64,000 nucleotides of DNA from Dyadobacter alkalitolerans DSM 23607. Lineage in GTDB: Bacteria > Bacteroidota > Bacteroidia > Cytophagales > Spirosomataceae. The stretch covers positions 434,001 through 498,000 of the forward strand of contig NZ_AUAS01000002.1 in NCBI RefSeq assembly GCF_000428845.1. Reading direction: 5' to 3'. Below the pieces are notes generated by a model. That model was not told the DNA's origin. It saw only the letters and a program-made list of their open reading frames with translations, and did no database searches. Below are positions 25,953 to 34,599 of this stretch, one piece after another. Positions within the stretch are counted from its first letter, which is position 1. Each line of letters starts with the position of its first letter. The position numbers and the translations under genes are program-made.

Positions 25953-26470
25953 TTAATATTCCAGTTTAATGTCTTTGAACACAATGGATTTGTAGCCATC
26001 AAGTTCATATTGGATCCCTACACTTTTCTTCCCGGTCTGCACCAGATCCGAATAGGCGGTGAAATCCTTTTCCCCGTTTTTACTTTTGTCTACCAGATAT
26101 TGCTTCGTCCCGGTTTTTCCATCGTCGAAACTGATCCTTAATGTGAGATTATCGCGGTTTTTGGTGTCGGCGGCGTTGGAGAATGCGAGGATGTTTTGTT
26201 TTTTGTTTTTGCCAATGGTCAGAATACTTCCTTCACATACGGGATCGGGCAGGTTGTGGTCAAAATAGGTGGTATCCCATTTCACGCCGCCATCGCTGCT
26301 GAGCGCCACAATGCGCGCACGCACATCGCCTTGCTGATTTCTGGCATTGAACATCACCCTTCCACCTGAAATTTCTGCCGCCGTAGCTTCGTTGGAGCCT
26401 TCAAAAGAAATGGTTTCGCCGAGCTTGAATGTCTTTCCGTGATCATCGCTGTAAAAGCCATGTGCCTGAT
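25953..26470 (-). pseudogene. C-terminal remnant of an exo-alpha-sialidase
   Basis: The minus-strand frame encodes the end of a BNR-repeat sialidase: HGFYSDDHGKTFKLGE (one Asp-box), NEATAAEISGGRVMFNARNQ (sialidase Asn-Glu and Arg region), ALSSDGGVKWD (second Asp-box), LPDPVCEGSIL and a C-terminal strand FKDIKLEY. A full enzyme is about 380-400 residues; only about 170 remain. Upstream the frame meets a TAA at about 26472, where the sequence switches to a broken GntR-type gene on the other strand. Without the N-terminal Arg and the first blades it cannot be active. An original role in removing sialic acid from glycans follows from the family. Confidence 0.72.
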
Positions 26471-26821
26471 AATCTTATGGAGCGCGTTACGCCCGATGAT
26501 ATCGCTGCTTTGAAAATTCTTGTGGAAAACGAACCCTCATCCTCGGACCGGATGCTTTTCCAGATCGAGCATGAGATCGCTTTCCATGGAAAACTGTATG
26601 AAATCACACGCAATGAAACCATGAAAAAATTCCAGCGGATGCTTTTACCGGTGTTCGATTATGTGCACAAAAGCGGTTTGCTGTGCAAATATTCATCGAA
26701 TGCGAATTTCGTCTCGCACAAAGGCCTGATAGAAATTATTGAAAACGGGAATTCCGAGCAGTTGCGCAATGCCATGAGGAGCCATTTGGAAAATCACTTT
26801 GCACGACTTTTCATGCAGTAA
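26470..26821 (+). pseudogene. C-terminal remnant of a GntR-family regulator (FCD domain)
   Basis: The plus-strand frame ending at 26821 encodes most of an FCD ligand-binding domain: MERVTPDDIAALKILVENE, FQIEHEIAFHGKLYEITRNETMKKF, SHKGLIEIIENGNSEQLRNAMRSHLENHF. The two His residues near the end of this stretch and E-I-A-F-H fit the metal-binding His of FCD domains. The N-terminal winged helix and the first FCD helix are missing. Reading further upstream runs antisense through the sialidase remnant, so the apparent start near 26429 is an artefact of the junction. FCD regulators often control sugar-acid catabolism, which fits a lost sialic acid locus. Confidence 0.7.
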
Positions 26822-26979
26822 GGCTCATTAATAGTATGAACATGGCTAATCATTTCATCCAACATTAGGTTAATCATCATTATACCTGTAAATTTACAAC
26901 TGCAAAAATAAAAATGCGGCGTTTTAATGTCGCCAGCATCTATTTTGGTTTTTGAAGTCAAGTTTAAATTACATTCACA

Positions 26980-27660
26980 GTGGAGGTTTTCGACCAATTC
27001 ATCGACCTGTTTGTTCACCTGGACAAGCATCTCGGACAAATCATTCAGGACTACGGGGCATGGGCCTATGTCATTCTTTTTATGATTATTTTTATTGAAA
27101 CAGGTGTTGTTTTCATGCCTTTTTTGCCCGGTGACTCTTTGCTTTTTGCAGCTGGCATGATGGCGGCCAAATATCCCGAATCCCTGAACATATGGCTGGT
27201 TGTTATTTTGCTCCTTATAGCAGCAATACTGGGAGACACCTGCAACTATCTGTTTGGCAGATATTTTGGACATAAAGTACTGGGAATCAAATTCATGGGA
27301 ACTGCTCTGATCAAACCCGAGCATCTTGCGCGAACGCAGGGATTTTATGAGAAATACGGCCCTTCAACGATCATCATTGCCCGGTTTGTGCCGATAGTCA
27401 GGACGCTGGCTCCGTTTGTAGCGGGTATTGCCACAATGAATTATAGTGTGTTTTTCAAATTCAACATTATCGGAGCCATCCTATGGGTAGTAAGTCTGAC
27501 GATCGGCGGCTACTTTCTTGGAAACATCCCGATGGTGAGAGACAATTTTGAAAAAGTGGTTTTAGCGATCATTGCATTATCGGTGTTGCCGATCGTATGG
27601 CAGTTTGTTAAGGCAAAATTCATTTCCTCCGGGGTGCCAGAAGCGTCTGAGTCTATTTAA
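26980..27660 (+). CDS. DedA/VTT-family membrane protein
   Basis: A 226-residue inner-membrane protein starting with GTG at 26980. Family marks are ETGVVFMPFLPGDSLLF in the first re-entrant region, GDTCNYLFGRYFG, and RFVPIVRTLAPFVAGIATM, the conserved Arg-Pro-Arg-Ala-Gly signature. DedA proteins are linked to lipid (undecaprenyl phosphate) flipping and proton-dependent membrane homeostasis. It is convergent with the kdp-linked histidine kinase gene, with only 18 bases between the stops and no clear terminator. Confidence 0.93.
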   Translation: MEVFDQFIDLFVHLDKHLGQIIQDYGAWAYVILFMIIFIETGVVFMPFLPGDSLLFAAGMMAAKYPESLNIWLVVILLLIAAILGDTCNYLFGRYFGHKVLGIKFMGTALIKPEHLARTQGFYEKYGPSTIIIARFVPIVRTLAPFVAGIATMNYSVFFKFNIIGAILWVVSLTIGGYFLGNIPMVRDNFEKVVLAIIALSVLPIVWQFVKAKFISSGVPEASESI

Positions 27661-27678
27661 CAGCTCGCGTCCATGCAA

Positions 27679-29412
27679 TCAGGCGCTGGCAAGCTCAAAG
27701 TAAAAACTGCTGCCCATCCCGATTTCGCTCGTTACCCCAATACTGCCGCCCTGCGCCTCGATAAACTCTTTACTGATCGCCAGCCCGAGGCCGGTGCCGG
27801 TTTTTGAGCTGCCGGGAACCTGAAAATAGCGGTCGAAAATTTTGGTCCGGTAACGGCTGTCGATGCCTTTACCTTCATCCCGAACCAGGAATTTGACGCC
27901 TTGCTGGGTGGGTGTGAGTTGAATGTGAATTTTGCTGTCTTCCTGTGAATAACGGACTGCATTCGTCAAGAAATTGATCAGTACCCAGGCCGTTTTTTCC
28001 ATATCCGCCTTTACGTCGGCGAGCTGATCTGCGGCCTGCACCACGAGGTCGATGCGCTTTTGCTCAATCGGTGTTTTGACAGCATCCACGGCATATTTCA
28101 GGATTGCATACGGGCTGCTCGACTGGATGTTCAACTGAATATTCCCCGTTTCAACCTGCGACATATTCAGCAGCTCGCCGGTGATTTTTAGCAGCCGGTC
28201 GCTGTCTTCTTTAATGCTTGACATTAATTGTTTTTGCTCCTCGTTCAGATCTCCGGTATGCTGGCTTTCCAGCAGTTGCAGGCTCATTTTGATGGAAGCG
28301 ATGGGTGTTTTCAGTTCGTGGGAAACGGTGGCGATGAAATTGGTTTTGGCAAAATCAAGCTCTTTGAAAGGCGTAATGTTCTTCAAAAGGATCACCTGAC
28401 CGATGAATTTTTTCAGTCGCTCACCCGTCGGAACGATGGTGATATCAACGATTTCCTTCTCAAAATAGCTTTCTTTATTGTCTGCATAAATTTTCAGCGA
28501 CGGCATTGCGGCATTCGCGTTATTGGGTTGCAGCCCGTCATTTTCCTGGATCAACGCACGGATCAGATCATTCTGCTCTGCCAGCTCGATGGCCGATTTT
28601 CCCAATAAATCACTCACCGCAATGCCGGTAATCTTGACGGCTTCTTCATTGGCAAACAGCACTTTTTTGTTTTCATCCAGACCGATAACCGGCTCGTGCA
28701 TGTTGTTGATCAGGGCTTCAATGCGCTTCTTTTCCACCAGGATCTGTGAAAGATTGCTGTTGTCATATTCTTCGAGTTTCTCGGCCATCGTATTAAATGA
28801 ACTCGCCAGCTCTCCAAACTCATCCTTACCTGAAAAATGCAGCCGCTCGGCATAATTCTTCGCTGCAATGGCGCGGATACTTTCCGTCAGCTCGCGGATC
28901 GGGTTGCCAACATTACCCGGCAAATTGACCAGCAGCGTCAAAGCGATCAGAAAGCAAACGGTTCCCGTCAGCGCGATCCAGATAAACGCCGAATGCACCG
29001 TATCCAGCGCCTTGTCACTCTTCGCCCGGATCGCTTCCATGTTAACCCGCGTCAACTCAGCCAGATCATTTCTGATCAGGACCGGCATTTGTGGGTTATT
29101 CAAATCTTTTTTCAGAGAATCATAATGACCCGCAATTTTATTGGTCACCTCCCCTTCTCCCGGCTCGGTTACATTCGACCGCTGTTCTTTCAGGTTTTGC
29201 TCAAATCTGGCTCCTGCTTCGGGGCCCTGGTGGATCTGATCGAGGGCCAGGAACATGCTGCGACTGTAATCCAGCGTCTTATAGTTGTCCTGCAAGATGT
29301 TTTCAGTGTCCTCTTTGAGCGTATATATGTAGCCCGCGGCAATCACGGACAATGCCAGGATCATCAGAAACAGCACGCCCAGTCCGAGTCGCAGTTTGGT
29401 TTTTATTTTCAT
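27679..29412 (-). CDS. Sensor histidine kinase (HAMP-PAS-HisKA-HATPase) of the kdp locus
   Basis: A 577-residue membrane kinase. Two membrane segments (about 10-28 and 148-170) bracket a periplasmic sensor of about 120 residues. A HAMP domain follows (PIRELTESIRAIAAKNYAERL), then a PAS domain (about 232-330) and the phosphorylation site H365 in TVSHELKTPIASIKM. The ATP-binding region has NFLTNAVRY, DEGKGID and GTGLGLAI. It lies 22 bases after the N-terminal-only KdpD gene and is probably translated from the same transcript. It likely supplies the kinase half missing from that KdpD and phosphorylates the NtrC-like regulator at the other end of the locus (inference). Confidence 0.92.
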   Translation of the reverse strand: MKIKTKLRLGLGVLFLMILALSVIAAGYIYTLKEDTENILQDNYKTLDYSRSMFLALDQIHQGPEAGARFEQNLKEQRSNVTEPGEGEVTNKIAGHYDSLKKDLNNPQMPVLIRNDLAELTRVNMEAIRAKSDKALDTVHSAFIWIALTGTVCFLIALTLLVNLPGNVGNPIRELTESIRAIAAKNYAERLHFSGKDEFGELASSFNTMAEKLEEYDNSNLSQILVEKKRIEALINNMHEPVIGLDENKKVLFANEEAVKITGIAVSDLLGKSAIELAEQNDLIRALIQENDGLQPNNANAAMPSLKIYADNKESYFEKEIVDITIVPTGERLKKFIGQVILLKNITPFKELDFAKTNFIATVSHELKTPIASIKMSLQLLESQHTGDLNEEQKQLMSSIKEDSDRLLKITGELLNMSQVETGNIQLNIQSSSPYAILKYAVDAVKTPIEQKRIDLVVQAADQLADVKADMEKTAWVLINFLTNAVRYSQEDSKIHIQLTPTQQGVKFLVRDEGKGIDSRYRTKIFDRYFQVPGSSKTGTGLGLAISKEFIEAQGGSIGVTSEIGMGSSFYFELASA

Positions 29413-29434
29413 AGAAAAAGGCGAAGTGGTTACG

Positions 29435-30559
29435 CTAAGACAAGATAACCAGGTCGATATCAGAAGATGAAAGTTTTTTCAAAAGATTATTAAAAAGGTT
29501 GGTTGCCAGAATCACCCGCAGCAGGTTTATATGCGGCTTACCCAGACAAATCGTGGTAATCTCACGCTGCTCGGCCACTTGTATAATCGCCTCAGACACA
29601 TTGGTATCCTGCACCCGGATGATCTCCGCGCCCATTTCCGTGGCCAGTTTGAAATTATTGATCAAATGCCGCTGCTTGTCCAATGCAATCTTGTCCTGGC
29701 TTTCGTTCGGGGTCTGCACGTAAAGGACAAACCATTTGCTGTTGTAGTAACTGGCCAGCCGTGCCGTTTTCCGGATCACATGCCGGGCCGTGCTTTCGTT
29801 GCTGCTGATACAGGCCAGAAATTTCTCCCTTTTCGACGCAACCAACTTGGGAATTTCCGTTTCCACCTTCCGCTCCACCTGGCTCGCCACTTCTTTCAAT
29901 GCAAGCTCGCGGAGTTGCAGGATATGGTCGGGTTTGAAAAAATTATTAAGTGCCGTCTGGATTTTTTCAGGCTTGTAAATTTTACCCTCTTTCAGTCGTG
30001 TAATGAGCTCGTCGGCGGTTAAATCAATGTTTACAACCTCGTCCGCTGCGCCCAGCACGCTGTCCGGAATCCGCTCTTTCACTTCCACGCCCGTAATGCC
30101 TTTTACTTCTTCATTCAACGATTCAATGTGCTGAATGTTCACCGCGCTAATAACATTGATGCCCGCTTCCAGGATTTCGAGCACGTCCTGCCAGCGCTTG
30201 TCATTTTTGCTGCCCTCAATGTTGGTATGCGCCAGCTCGTCCACCACCACAACCTCCGGCCTGAGGCTGATCACGGCCTGCACGTCGAGCTCGTCGAGTT
30301 CTTTTCCTTTGTAAAAAAGTTTGCGGCGCGGGATCACCGGCAGTCCGTCGAGCAGATCGTGCGTTTCTTTCCGGTTATGCGTTTCAATGTAGCCGATCTT
30401 GACGTCGATGCCATTGCGCAGCAGGACGTGCGCTTCCTGCAACATCCTGAATGTCTTGCCAACACCAGCGCTCATGCCAATGTAAATCTTGAATTTTCCA
30501 CGCCTCGATTTTTTGATCAGATCCAGAAAATGCTGCGCGCTGGGGTTGGTTTCGGACAT
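29435..30559 (-). CDS. kdpD: KdpD N-terminal sensor protein without kinase domain
   Basis: A 374-residue protein equal to the cytoplasmic N-terminal part of KdpD. The KdpD domain has Walker A GMSAGVGKT (residues 28-36), IGYIETHNRKET, VVVDELAHTN and NIQHIESLN. A universal-stress-protein-like domain follows (about 245-374: ACISSNESTARHVIRKTARLA). E. coli KdpD is about 894 residues and continues into four membrane helices and a histidine kinase, both absent here. The next gene encodes a separate kinase, so sensing and signalling are split into two chains. USP domains of KdpD are reported to bind cyclic-di-AMP in Gram-positives; whether this holds here is unknown. Confidence 0.92.
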   Translation of the reverse strand: MSETNPSAQHFLDLIKKSRRGKFKIYIGMSAGVGKTFRMLQEAHVLLRNGIDVKIGYIETHNRKETHDLLDGLPVIPRRKLFYKGKELDELDVQAVISLRPEVVVVDELAHTNIEGSKNDKRWQDVLEILEAGINVISAVNIQHIESLNEEVKGITGVEVKERIPDSVLGAADEVVNIDLTADELITRLKEGKIYKPEKIQTALNNFFKPDHILQLRELALKEVASQVERKVETEIPKLVASKREKFLACISSNESTARHVIRKTARLASYYNSKWFVLYVQTPNESQDKIALDKQRHLINNFKLATEMGAEIIRVQDTNVSEAIIQVAEQREITTICLGKPHINLLRVILATNLFNNLLKKLSSSDIDLVILS

Positions 30560-30675
30560 TGGCTTGGTTAGGATTGAATCGCGTTGCAGCCCTTACAAAC
30601 TGCATTATAAAATAATATTTACATTAAATTATTTAAAATGCCGCTTTCCAGGAATGTCCCGTGAGCGGCAAGAAG

Positions 30676-31776
30676 TCAAAACGCAATTGAAATCGAGGTG
30701 GTCAGAAAAAAGTTATCTTTCCTGGACATTGCTTCCGCGCCTGCCTGATTTCTTTCGAGGAATATCCGGTCTTTGCTGCTGAGGTTTCTGGCTTCCACGC
30801 GCCAGAGCAGGCCCGGGAAAATGGCATAGTCAATGTTGGCGGACATGCCGAAAGTTTTGAAACCATTCTCCGTGCCCGTCGCGATGATCACACCGTTTTG
30901 ATCTTGAAAATATTCACCTCTCGCCGCAATGTTAAGCTTTGAAGATGGTGAATAGCGCGCGATTAATGTGGGTACAAACCACTTGTTAAATTCGCTGCTG
31001 CCCTTTGCTTTCTGCTCCGTTCCGTAGTCGAAACCGGCCGTAATCCCGAACTTTTCAGCAAGCTGAAAAACACCATAAAAGTTGTGATAATAACGCATAA
31101 GCCTGGCACTATCCGGCTTGTCAGATCCTATGAATGTGCTATAATTCAATGTGACATTAGCGGCCGGTTTGTAAGTAACCTGCGTCCCGAAGGCGGGCGT
31201 AGTGTTTCCATCCACGCGCTGGATCCGTTGCCAGCCATTGAGATACATGGCAGACAAATAGAGCTTTTCATCTTTTGTTGTAAAACCCAGCTTCAAGCCC
31301 GACTCAAAGTAAGGCGTATTTTCAGCCACCAGACTCCTGGTCATCGCCCAGTTATCCTTACCGACAGCACTCTCAAAACCAATGTGCGAAGGCATGATCC
31401 CGGCATCCAGCCATAGGTTCGCATTTTTTGAAATTTTGACACCAATGTTGGCTTCAAAGACATTTTTGAGCACGCCCGGCTCGGCCGCATAGTTCGCATT
31501 TACGTAGGTTCCAGCTGCCAGGGCCAGGTTACCTCTCACGCGGTCGGTCGTGTAGTTTGCTTTGATAAAGCCGAGGTTCAGATTCAGTTCGCCAATGCGG
31601 TTAAAATTGTAAAGAAAACCCGGTGCCGTGTTGTTAAGCGGCCTGTTGAAATCGTAATTGTAATAAGCCTCTGCATATCCGCTGATTGTCAAAGGGTTCG
31701 TTGTTTCCGTGGAATCCTGCGCCATCGCCGGTTTGAAAATCACTAAACCGAATGCAGCTAATAATAACCTTTTCAT
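30676..31776 (-). CDS. Outer-membrane porin of the kdp operon
   Basis: A 366-residue beta-barrel protein with a signal peptide ending KPAMAQ. It has a repeated pattern of alternating hydrophobic strands and aromatic girdles, starting ISGYAEAYYNYDFNRP and ending with the aromatic-Phe terminus TSISIAF required for outer-membrane insertion. It resembles the OmpL-like BBP2 porins of Bacteroidota. It lies between kdpC and kdpD on the same strand, separated from kdpC by a strong hairpin. A potassium-permeable porin paired with Kdp is a reasonable inference; E. coli kdp has no such gene. Confidence 0.85.
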   Translation of the reverse strand: MKRLLLAAFGLVIFKPAMAQDSTETTNPLTISGYAEAYYNYDFNRPLNNTAPGFLYNFNRIGELNLNLGFIKANYTTDRVRGNLALAAGTYVNANYAAEPGVLKNVFEANIGVKISKNANLWLDAGIMPSHIGFESAVGKDNWAMTRSLVAENTPYFESGLKLGFTTKDEKLYLSAMYLNGWQRIQRVDGNTTPAFGTQVTYKPAANVTLNYSTFIGSDKPDSARLMRYYHNFYGVFQLAEKFGITAGFDYGTEQKAKGSSEFNKWFVPTLIARYSPSSKLNIAARGEYFQDQNGVIIATGTENGFKTFGMSANIDYAIFPGLLWRVEARNLSSKDRIFLERNQAGAEAMSRKDNFFLTTSISIAF

Positions 31777-31818
31777 TGAAAATGTACTGTAAATGAATGT
31801 AGCGGCGCTGTTGAAAAC

Positions 31819-31860
31819 GCCCCGGTCCCCGCGTCGCTGCCGGTAGGGACCGGGGCATTT
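31819..31860. terminator. Hairpin between kdpC and the porin, probable attenuator
   Basis: A perfect 11-bp GC-rich stem (31819-31829 with 31846-31856) has a 16-base loop. On the minus strand four T follow, a weak tail suggesting partial termination so that the porin, kdpD and kinase genes are made at a lower level than kdpFABC. On the plus strand six T follow. Confidence 0.7.
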
Positions 31861-31861
31861 T

Positions 31862-32419
31862 TTATAGTTTTTCCAAAGCTATATTCAGGCTCAGCACATT
31901 GACCTTTTGCGGTCCAAACATGCCTAATAATGGTTTTTCCGTATGCTCGCTGACAAGCTGCGCAACTCTTTCTTCGGAAACTTTGCGCGCAGCAGCCACC
32001 CTTTTTACCTGGATCAATGCAGCCTTGGGCGAAATATCCGGATCAAGACCAGAGCCGCTCGCAGTCACCAGCTCGACGGGAATATCCTTCTTATCAACAC
32101 CGGGGTTATGCACCAAAAATGTATCGATCCTGGCATGCACCACAGCCAGATACTCGGGATTGGAAGGGCCTTTATTGCTCCCGCCGCTTCCAGCCGCATT
32201 ATACTCCACAGCAGAAGGGCGACTGTTGAAAAACCGGTCTGCTGTAAATTTCTGACCAATGTTGGCATAGTAACGTTTACCATCAGCAGTAACCGTCTCA
32301 CCCCGACCACCGTCAGGCGTCATCTGCGCAATTACCCAAACCACAGCCGGGTAAACCACACAGAAAAACAGCAGCGTTACAATGGTTAATTTGATTGCGG
32401 GAAATATGTTCGTTTTCAT
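31862..32419 (-). CDS. kdpC: Potassium-transporting ATPase subunit C
   Basis: A 185-residue protein with one N-terminal membrane helix (LTIVTLLFFCVVYPAVVWVIAQ) and a periplasmic domain. Family marks are FFNSRPSAVEYNAAGSGGSN, PVELVTASGSGLDPDISPKAA and the C-terminal NVLSLNIALEKL. KdpC holds the KdpFABC complex together and helps ATP binding by KdpB. It follows kdpB by 28 bases and is followed by an 11-bp hairpin. Length is typical of the family. Confidence 0.96.
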   Translation of the reverse strand: MKTNIFPAIKLTIVTLLFFCVVYPAVVWVIAQMTPDGGRGETVTADGKRYYANIGQKFTADRFFNSRPSAVEYNAAGSGGSNKGPSNPEYLAVVHARIDTFLVHNPGVDKKDIPVELVTASGSGLDPDISPKAALIQVKRVAAARKVSEERVAQLVSEHTEKPLLGMFGPQKVNVLSLNIALEKL

Positions 32420-32447
32420 GTTTTTAGCTTTTCAGCTTTGTTAAATT

Positions 32448-34487
32448 CTAAATCCAGATACTTACCACCAAGTCAATGAGCTTTATCCCTGCAAATGGCA
32501 CCAATATGCCTCCCAGGCCGTAGATGAAGAGGTTTCGTCTTAGCAGGGCGCTGGCGCCTATGGGTTTGTAGGCCACGCCTTTTAGTGCCAGCGGGATCAG
32601 GAACGGGATGATGATGGCGTTGAAAATTACTGCGGACAGGATCGCACTTTCGGGACTGTTGAGGCGCATGATGTTCAGGCCTTGCAAGGCTGGGATGCTG
32701 GTGATGAAAAGGGCGGGAATGATGGCGAAATATTTGGCGACGTCATTTGCAATGGAGAATGTGGTCAGCGTTCCGCGCGTCATTAACAGCTGCTTTCCGA
32801 TTTCCACGATCTCGATCAGTTTTGTCGGATCATTGTCCAGATCCACCATGTTACCGGCCTCCTTGGCCGCCTGCGTGCCGCTGTTCATGGCCACGCCCAC
32901 ATCAGCTTGTGCGAGGGCGGGTGCGTCGTTGGTTCCGTCTCCCATCATGGCCACGAGCTTACCGCCTTCCTGCTCTTTTTTAATGTAATTCATCTTATCC
33001 TCGGGCTTAGCTTCGGCGATGAAGTCGTCCACACCTGCTTTTTCAGCGATAAATTTGGCCGTAAGCGGGTTATCGCCGGTTACCATCACCGTTTTGACAC
33101 CCATTTTACGAAGTCTTTCAAAGCGCTCGCTGATGCCGGGCTTGATGATGTCCTGCAACTCAACCACCCCTAGCACACGCTCATTTTCTGAAACCACCAG
33201 CGGTGTGCCGCCATTGTTGGAAATCGCTTTTACACTTTCTTCAATCTCAGCCGGAAATGCATTCCCAGCGCTGGTAACCAGGTTGCGGATCGAGTCAAAT
33301 GCGCCTTTGCGGATTCGCGTGCCCTCGAAGTCAACGCCGGAGCTGCGTGTTTCTGCCGTAAACTTGATGAATGTCGGATTGGAGATCTGGTGGGTTGTCG
33401 GCGTGGCATTGGCCAGTTCCAGGATGGATTTTCCTTCCGGCGTTTCATCGGCGATTGAGCTGAGTACGGCGGCTTTGATAAAGTGATTGTCGGTGATGCC
33501 CTTTGCAGCGTGAAACTGCGTCGCCTTTCTGTTTCCAATGGTGATCGTGCCTGTTTTGTCCAGCAAAAGCACATCTATGTCACCGGCTGTTTCCACGGCC
33601 TTACCCGATTTGGTGATCACATTGGCACGCAACGCACGGTCCATGCCTGCAATGCCTATTGCAGAAAGCAAGCCGCCGATCGTAGTCGGGATCAGGCATA
33701 CGAACAGGGAAATGAATGCCGCAATAGTAATGGGCGTATTGGAATAATCGGCGAAGGGTTTCAGCGTCACACACACGATCACAAACACCATTGTAAACCC
33801 GGCCAGCAGGATGGTCAATGCGATTTCGTTGGGCGTTTTCTGGCGGCTGGCACCTTCTACCAATGCAATCATTTTATCCAGAAAACTCTCGCCCGGCGCA
33901 GTCGTTACCATGACTTTTATTTTGTCGGAAAGCACTTTCGTGCCTCCTGTGACACTGCTTTTGTCGCCGCCTGCTTCGCGGATCACTGGCGCAGATTCAC
34001 CTGTGATGGCGCTCTCGTCGATGGTTGCGAGCCCTTCGATGATCTCGCCGTCGGTGGCAATGTTGTCACCGGCTTCACAGATAAAAATATCCCCTTTTTT
34101 CATCCGGGCCGACATAACACTTTGGGTCGATACAGAGAAGCCGGGTTTGTTGTCGACGACCAGTTTGGCGGGTGTTTCTTCGCGTGTCTTACGTAAGCTG
34201 TCGGCTTGTGCTTTTCCCCGTGCTTCGGCGATGGCTTCGGCGAAATTGGCAAACAATAATGTGAGCAGCAGGATCAGGAAGATCACAAAATTATAGCCAA
34301 AACTGCCCTGGGAAGTGTTTCCTGACAAGATCCACAAACAAACCACAAACATGACGAATGTGCCTATTTCAACGGTAAACATGACCGGATTACGAAACAT
34401 GATTTTGGGGTTCAGTTTGGTAAAAGACTGTTTTAAAGCCTGATTCACCAGATCCTTTTGGAACAAGGATGCATTTTGATTTTTCAT
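32448..34487 (-). CDS. kdpB: Potassium-transporting P-type ATPase subunit B
   Basis: A 679-residue P-type ATPase, the energising subunit of KdpFABC. Seen marks are the actuator motif TGES (in AITGESAPV), the phosphorylation site DKTGTIT, MVTGDN, the hinge [16 protein letters not shown] and the membrane part around [22 protein letters not shown]. Length is normal (E. coli 682). It lies downstream of kdpA with a 112-base spacer that contains an 8-bp tandem repeat, and upstream of kdpC. Confidence 0.97.
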   Translation of the reverse strand: MKNQNASLFQKDLVNQALKQSFTKLNPKIMFRNPVMFTVEIGTFVMFVVCLWILSGNTSQGSFGYNFVIFLILLLTLLFANFAEAIAEARGKAQADSLRKTREETPAKLVVDNKPGFSVSTQSVMSARMKKGDIFICEAGDNIATDGEIIEGLATIDESAITGESAPVIREAGGDKSSVTGGTKVLSDKIKVMVTTAPGESFLDKMIALVEGASRQKTPNEIALTILLAGFTMVFVIVCVTLKPFADYSNTPITIAAFISLFVCLIPTTIGGLLSAIGIAGMDRALRANVITKSGKAVETAGDIDVLLLDKTGTITIGNRKATQFHAAKGITDNHFIKAAVLSSIADETPEGKSILELANATPTTHQISNPTFIKFTAETRSSGVDFEGTRIRKGAFDSIRNLVTSAGNAFPAEIEESVKAISNNGGTPLVVSENERVLGVVELQDIIKPGISERFERLRKMGVKTVMVTGDNPLTAKFIAEKAGVDDFIAEAKPEDKMNYIKKEQEGGKLVAMMGDGTNDAPALAQADVGVAMNSGTQAAKEAGNMVDLDNDPTKLIEIVEIGKQLLMTRGTLTTFSIANDVAKYFAIIPALFITSIPALQGLNIMRLNSPESAILSAVIFNAIIIPFLIPLALKGVAYKPIGASALLRRNLFIYGLGGILVPFAGIKLIDLVVSIWI

Positions 34488-34532
34488 CGGAGTAGTCGGG
34501 CGTCGGGGTTTGATCCCGATGACCGGTAATTA

Positions 34533-34564
34533 ATGAGTGAATGAATGACTGAATGATTGAATGA
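34533..34564. repeat. 8-bp tandem repeat in the kdpA-kdpB spacer
   Basis: Four units close to NTGAATGA follow without gaps: ATGAGTGA, ATGAATGA, CTGAATGA, TTGAATGA. They lie in the otherwise non-coding spacer between kdpA and kdpB. Slippage here would change the spacer without touching a protein. Confidence 0.75.
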
Positions 34565-34599
34565 CCGGGTCGCCGGGCGATGAGTGAATTTTTCGTTGA

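Noticed and set aside
30128..30571. Long plus-strand frame opposite kdpD
   Set aside because: It is the antisense shadow of a well-conserved gene, as are the long frames opposite kdpA, kdpB and the SusC genes.
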